Of a stretch of 34,351 nt of DNA, positions 31,441 to 34,351 are shown in pieces (positions within the stretch are counted from its first letter, which is position 1; each line of letters begins with the position of its first letter). The notes under the pieces are model-generated. The model saw only the letters and a list, made by a program, of their open reading frames with translations, did not search any database and was not told the DNA's origin. The DNA is taken from NCBI GenBank assembly GCA_016281015.1, contig JAEEHS010000010.1, forward strand, positions 1 to 34,351, given 5' to 3'. The DNA comes from Bacteroidales bacterium (lineage in GTDB: Bacteria > Bacteroidota > Bacteroidia > Bacteroidales > UBA932). A program made the position numbers and the translations under genes.

Positions 31441-33279
31441 ATGGAACCTCGCCGTCTATTTCTAATACTGGTCTTTTGTCTGGTTTCAATTTGTCTGGTT
31501 GCCCAGGAGATGAAGACGGAAAAGAATTCCTCCGTCATCACCGAAAAGAACCTGCATGCTGATTTCATCGTATGCGGCGGAGGCCTGGCCGGTGTATGCG
31601 CCGCAGTATCCGCCGCACGGCATGGCGTAGATGTCGTCTTGGTTCAAGACCGACCGGTTCTGGGGGGAAATGCTTCCAGCGAGATGCGGATGGGCATTGT
31701 CGGTGTGAAGAAAGCAGATCCGATGGAAGCGGGAATTCTGGAAGAACTTCAGCTGAAGAATTTCTATTACAATCCGCTCCAGCGCTATACTTTATGGGAT
31801 GATATTATTTATTCCACCGTCGTCTCTGAGCCGCGGATTACCCTCCTGCTGAACACTTCTGTTGAGGATGTCGTAATGGACGGAGAGAGGATTGCCGCCG
31901 TCAAAGCCTGGAACAGCAATGCCTATACCCGATATACAATTGAAGGAGAACTCTTTGCTGATTGTACGGGAGATGGTATCCTGCGCCTGAGTGGAGCAAA
32001 ATTCCGGCGTGGCCGGGAATGGCCGGATGAATTTGGCGAAACCTACCTGCAGGAAGGCGGTGACTCAAAAACCATGGGTAATTCGATCCTGCTTCAACTG
32101 CGCAAGACTGAGGAGGACCATCCTTTCATCGCCCCGGAGTGGGCCTATCATTTCACGGACGATGATTTCAACTATGCCACGCCGGCATCAACCATTGAAG
32201 GAGTCAAGTTCAATTACAAGCGCTTGTATCCAGAGAACAACAATTTCTGGTGGATAGAATTCGGAGGAAATGGTGACACGATAGCAGACGCCAATGAGAT
32301 CCAGTACGAACTGAAACGGATTGCATACGGGGTCTGGGAATATATGAAGAATCATCCTGACGGGCGGTGCAAGGGATACGATCTGGATTGGATTGGTTCT
32401 TTGCCGGGAAAACGTGAGTCAACGCGCTTCGTCGGTCCCCACATCCTTACTCAGAATGATGTCCTTTCCGGCGGTCATTTCGAGGATGTGGTCGCTTATG
32501 GTGGCTGGACCTTGGATGACCATGACCCGGATGCTTTCCACAAAAAAGGCCGCATCAGTGTCGAGCATGCAACCCCGTCTTATTTCGGCATCCCTTTTGA
32601 CTGCCTTTATTCGGTAAATGTTCCCAATCTGATGTTCGCGGGAAGGGATATTTCCTGTACCCACATGGGCCTGTCCGCAACACGTGTCATGTCAACCTGC
32701 GCCCTTCTCGGACAGGCGGTCGGGACGGCGGCTTCGCTGGCTGTCCGATATGGAGAAACGCCCTCGGAGTTACGCGTCAAGCGCATTGCAGAGCTTCAAG
32801 ATACCCTGGAAGATGATGACTGCCTGTTGCCATATAGATGGAGAAAGGTTTCAGCCTTGAATTTGTCTGCCAAGAAAGCGGAGCCCCAGATGCTCAACGG
32901 AATTGACCGCAAGTGGGAAGGGAAGGACAATGGCGTTTGGAAAGCTCCCGGTGAAGAGATTCTGTTTGAATGGAAAAAGCCGGTGACAGTATCGGGTGCA
33001 AGGCTGGTTTTCGACTCGGACATGAAACCTTATGGCAAGCGCATGCGGAAGCTGGAAGCGACGACCGAGCGGCGCAATATGCCCAAGATGTTGACTAAGG
33101 GGTTCCGTATCGATGTCCTTGACGGGAAACAGTGGCGAAGCGTCTTCGAGGAAACGGACAATATACTCCGCCTGCGGAAAGTAAGTTTTGCACCGGTGAA
33201 GACCCAATCCGTCCGCCTGGTCATCCTGTCCACTTGGGGAGCGGAACAAGCGCATGTCTTTGGCTTTGATGTACTGTAA
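31441..33279 (+). CDS. Secreted FAD-dependent oxidoreductase with C-terminal beta-sandwich
   Basis: 612 residues. A signal peptide (MEPRRLFLILVFCLVSICLVAQ) is followed by an FAD-binding Rossmann motif, DFIVCGGGLAGVCAAVSAAR at about 41-60. GGNASSEMRMGIVG and the later MFAGRDISCTHMGLSATRVM segment fit the FAD-dependent oxidoreductase family (PF12831) common in Bacteroidota and Planctomycetes carbohydrate loci. Residues about 470-612 have a beta-rich pattern resembling an F5/8-type or carbohydrate-binding module. The substrate is unknown; sugar oxidation or dehydration is plausible. It lies just before an ECF sigma/FecR pair, so it may belong to the same glycan-use locus. Visually it is less GC-rich than the 13-25 kb region. 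Confidence 0.88.
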   Translation: MEPRRLFLILVFCLVSICLVAQEMKTEKNSSVITEKNLHADFIVCGGGLAGVCAAVSAARHGVDVVLVQDRPVLGGNASSEMRMGIVGVKKADPMEAGILEELQLKNFYYNPLQRYTLWDDIIYSTVVSEPRITLLLNTSVEDVVMDGERIAAVKAWNSNAYTRYTIEGELFADCTGDGILRLSGAKFRRGREWPDEFGETYLQEGGDSKTMGNSILLQLRKTEEDHPFIAPEWAYHFTDDDFNYATPASTIEGVKFNYKRLYPENNNFWWIEFGGNGDTIADANEIQYELKRIAYGVWEYMKNHPDGRCKGYDLDWIGSLPGKRESTRFVGPHILTQNDVLSGGHFEDVVAYGGWTLDDHDPDAFHKKGRISVEHATPSYFGIPFDCLYSVNVPNLMFAGRDISCTHMGLSATRVMSTCALLGQAVGTAASLAVRYGETPSELRVKRIAELQDTLEDDDCLLPYRWRKVSALNLSAKKAEPQMLNGIDRKWEGKDNGVWKAPGEEILFEWKKPVTVSGARLVFDSDMKPYGKRMRKLEATTERRNMPKMLTKGFRIDVLDGKQWRSVFEETDNILRLRKVSFAPVKTQSVRLVILSTWGAEQAHVFGFDVL

Positions 33280-33282
33280 AGT

Positions 33283-33314
33283 ATTGTCTGTTCGGGAAAA
33301 AAAGGCTACATTTG
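33283..33314 (+). promoter_or_regulatory. Promoter of the ECF sigma factor gene
   Basis: ATTG at 33283-33286, a 20-nt spacer and an exact TACATTTG box at 33307-33314. The box ends 7 nt before ATG 33322, so the leader is close to zero. The vegetative-type promoter means the sigma gene is made without needing itself. Confidence 0.65.
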
Positions 33315-33321
33315 TGATGTC

Positions 33322-33864
33322 ATGCTGACCGACGAAGCGAGACTTTTGGAAAAGATATCCCAGGGGGACGAGATTGCGTTCTCCGGGTTGTTTACTTATT
33401 ATTATCCCAAAATCGTCACTTTCCTGTCAACGCTGATTGCAGATGAAAAAGATGTCGAGGACCTTTCCCAGAATATCTTCGTCAAGGTCTGGTTGCATCG
33501 TTCTACCCTGCGGAGTCTTCACTCTTTCGGAGCATACCTCTATCGGATGTGTCGGAATGCCGCCATTGATTATGGCAGGACGCATCGGGTCCGTATCCCC
33601 TTCGAACTGCCGCAGAATGAACCGGCCGGTTATCCGTTGGAGGAGGCTTACTTTGCGCGCGAGAAACAGTTCCAGATTGACCGTCAAGTCGCACAGATGC
33701 CTCAGAAGCGTCAGCAGGTATTCCGTATGTCCCGTGAAGAAGGAAAAACCAATGAAGAGATTGCCCGCGAATTAGGAATATCCAAAAAGACAGTGGAGAA
33801 CCATATCAATGCGGCGCTTCGCGAGTTAAGAAAACTCATATCCTGCATTTCCATCTTTTTCTGA
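33322..33864 (+). CDS. ECF-type RNA polymerase sigma factor (Bacteroidota FecI-like)
   Basis: 180 residues. Region 2 (about 17-85) includes DVEDLSQNIFVKVW for core binding and -10 recognition. Region 4 (about 118-172) contains the helix-turn-helix TNEEIARELGISKKTVENHI. The hydrophobic end ISCISIFF is common in Bacteroidota PUL-type ECF factors. It directs RNA polymerase to promoters of a TonB-dependent transporter locus when the paired anti-sigma factor, starting 54 nt downstream, is released by a ligand signal. The target SusC/SusD-type genes should lie right of the window; that is inference from the usual arrangement. Confidence 0.94.
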   Translation: MLTDEARLLEKISQGDEIAFSGLFTYYYPKIVTFLSTLIADEKDVEDLSQNIFVKVWLHRSTLRSLHSFGAYLYRMCRNAAIDYGRTHRVRIPFELPQNEPAGYPLEEAYFAREKQFQIDRQVAQMPQKRQQVFRMSREEGKTNEEIARELGISKKTVENHINAALRELRKLISCISIFF

Positions 33865-33918
33865 TTTTTCTGGGTGCAACTTCCCCGTCTCTCGTCATAA
33901 TAATATAATCACATTGTT

Positions 33919-34351
33919 ATGTCGTCGTTGAATCATTTCCCGGGATGGGAAGAAATTGACGGGTCGTGGATGCCGGCGGAGAAGACCGAAACCGCATTCC
34001 GTGACGTAATGTCGCGATGCAGGGCGTTGGAAGCATATCTGGCGCAAGAAAGGCACCGGAGGATGCGGCGCCTGCGTTGGGGGGCGATTTCCGCCGTAGC
34101 AGTCATTCTTCTGATTGCCGTCCCAGTCATTTCCTTCCATTTAGTGCGACGCTCTGCCGTTAAGTCGCGCCCTGTCGCTTTTGTCCAGCGGGTAACCTCT
34201 GCCGGAGAGCGGGCGGAAGTAATCTTGCCGGACCAATCGAAAGTCTTGCTGAATGCCGAGTCGGTCTTGATATATCCGGAGCGCTTCGATGGTGTCCGGA
34301 AGGTCTATCTTTCCGGCGAAGCTATTTTTGATGTCACGGCCTCCGACACCG
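33919..34351 (+). CDS. FecR-family anti-sigma factor, 5' part (runs off the window)
   Basis: ATG 33919 opens a frame that stays open to the last base (144 codons). The first 50 residues are cytosolic and charged, probably binding the sigma factor. A single membrane helix follows (about 54-75, WGAISAVAVILLIAVPVISF). The periplasmic part begins with the FecR hallmark: TSAGERAEVILPDQSKVLLN, then LIYPERFDGVRKVYLSGEA. It holds the ECF sigma factor inactive until a TonB-dependent transducer signals substrate. It lies directly downstream of that sigma gene, the standard Bacteroidota arrangement. The C-terminal part is not visible. Confidence 0.92.
   Translation, partial: MSSLNHFPGWEEIDGSWMPAEKTETAFRDVMSRCRALEAYLAQERHRRMRRLRWGAISAVAVILLIAVPVISFHLVRRSAVKSRPVAFVQRVTSAGERAEVILPDQSKVLLNAESVLIYPERFDGVRKVYLSGEAIFDVTASDT

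Overview
The window looks like chromosomal DNA of a GC-rich Bacteroidota bacterium, probably a gut or rumen member of the Bacteroidales. The evidence is several promoters of the Bacteroidota type (TTTG, 19-21 nt, TAnnTTTG), few Shine-Dalgarno sequences, many secreted or lipoprotein glycosidases, an ECF sigma/FecR pair and family choices typical of that phylum. No rRNA, tRNA, CRISPR array, transposase or phage gene was seen.

Layout. (1) 1-6494, plus strand: a secreted carbohydrate-degradation operon. It holds the 3' end of a GH31 glycosidase, a GH3 beta-glycosidase, a GH99-like (WbsX-type) lipoprotein, a second GH31 paralogous to the first, and a lipoprotein of the endonuclease/exonuclease/phosphatase fold. 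(2) 6495-6801: a 307-base gap with a GC-rich hairpin-prone tract, a nested inverted repeat of 107 bp, a consensus promoter and a GTGTA-N12-TACAC operator. (3) 6802-9514: a four-gene operon of ABC ATPase, ABC permease, YtrA-type GntR repressor and a GIN-domain lipoprotein, ending in a bidirectional terminator. (4) 9590-13064, minus strand: a deoxyhypusine-synthase-like protein with its own promoter, and an aminotransferase paired with a ROK-family regulator. (5) 13175-22769, plus strand: a tightly packed run of seven genes, with mostly overlapping or near-touching ends. They are a two-helix sensor-like protein, TrkH, a RecD-like helicase, dipeptidyl peptidase IV, the YgiQ radical SAM protein, a small acidic protein and a ClC channel. 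(6) 22760-31197: an EamA transporter (minus), Tex (plus), a dolichyl-phosphate-mannose-synthase-like GT2 with a giant tricorn-like S41 protease (minus), and an AGCS amino-acid:sodium symporter (minus). (7) 31259-34351, plus strand: a truncated signal-peptide ORF, a secreted FAD-dependent oxidoreductase, an ECF sigma factor and the start of a FecR anti-sigma factor. The last pair suggests another polysaccharide-utilisation locus beyond the right edge.

Most unusual points: a 129-bp palindromic element sits in frame inside ygiQ and adds about 44 codons; TAnnTTTG boxes lie only 3-7 nt before several start codons, which suggests leaderless mRNAs; a sensor-like protein without any output domain is translationally coupled to TrkH; the deoxyhypusine-synthase-like protein lacks the catalytic lysine; and a nested inverted repeat lies before the ABC operon.
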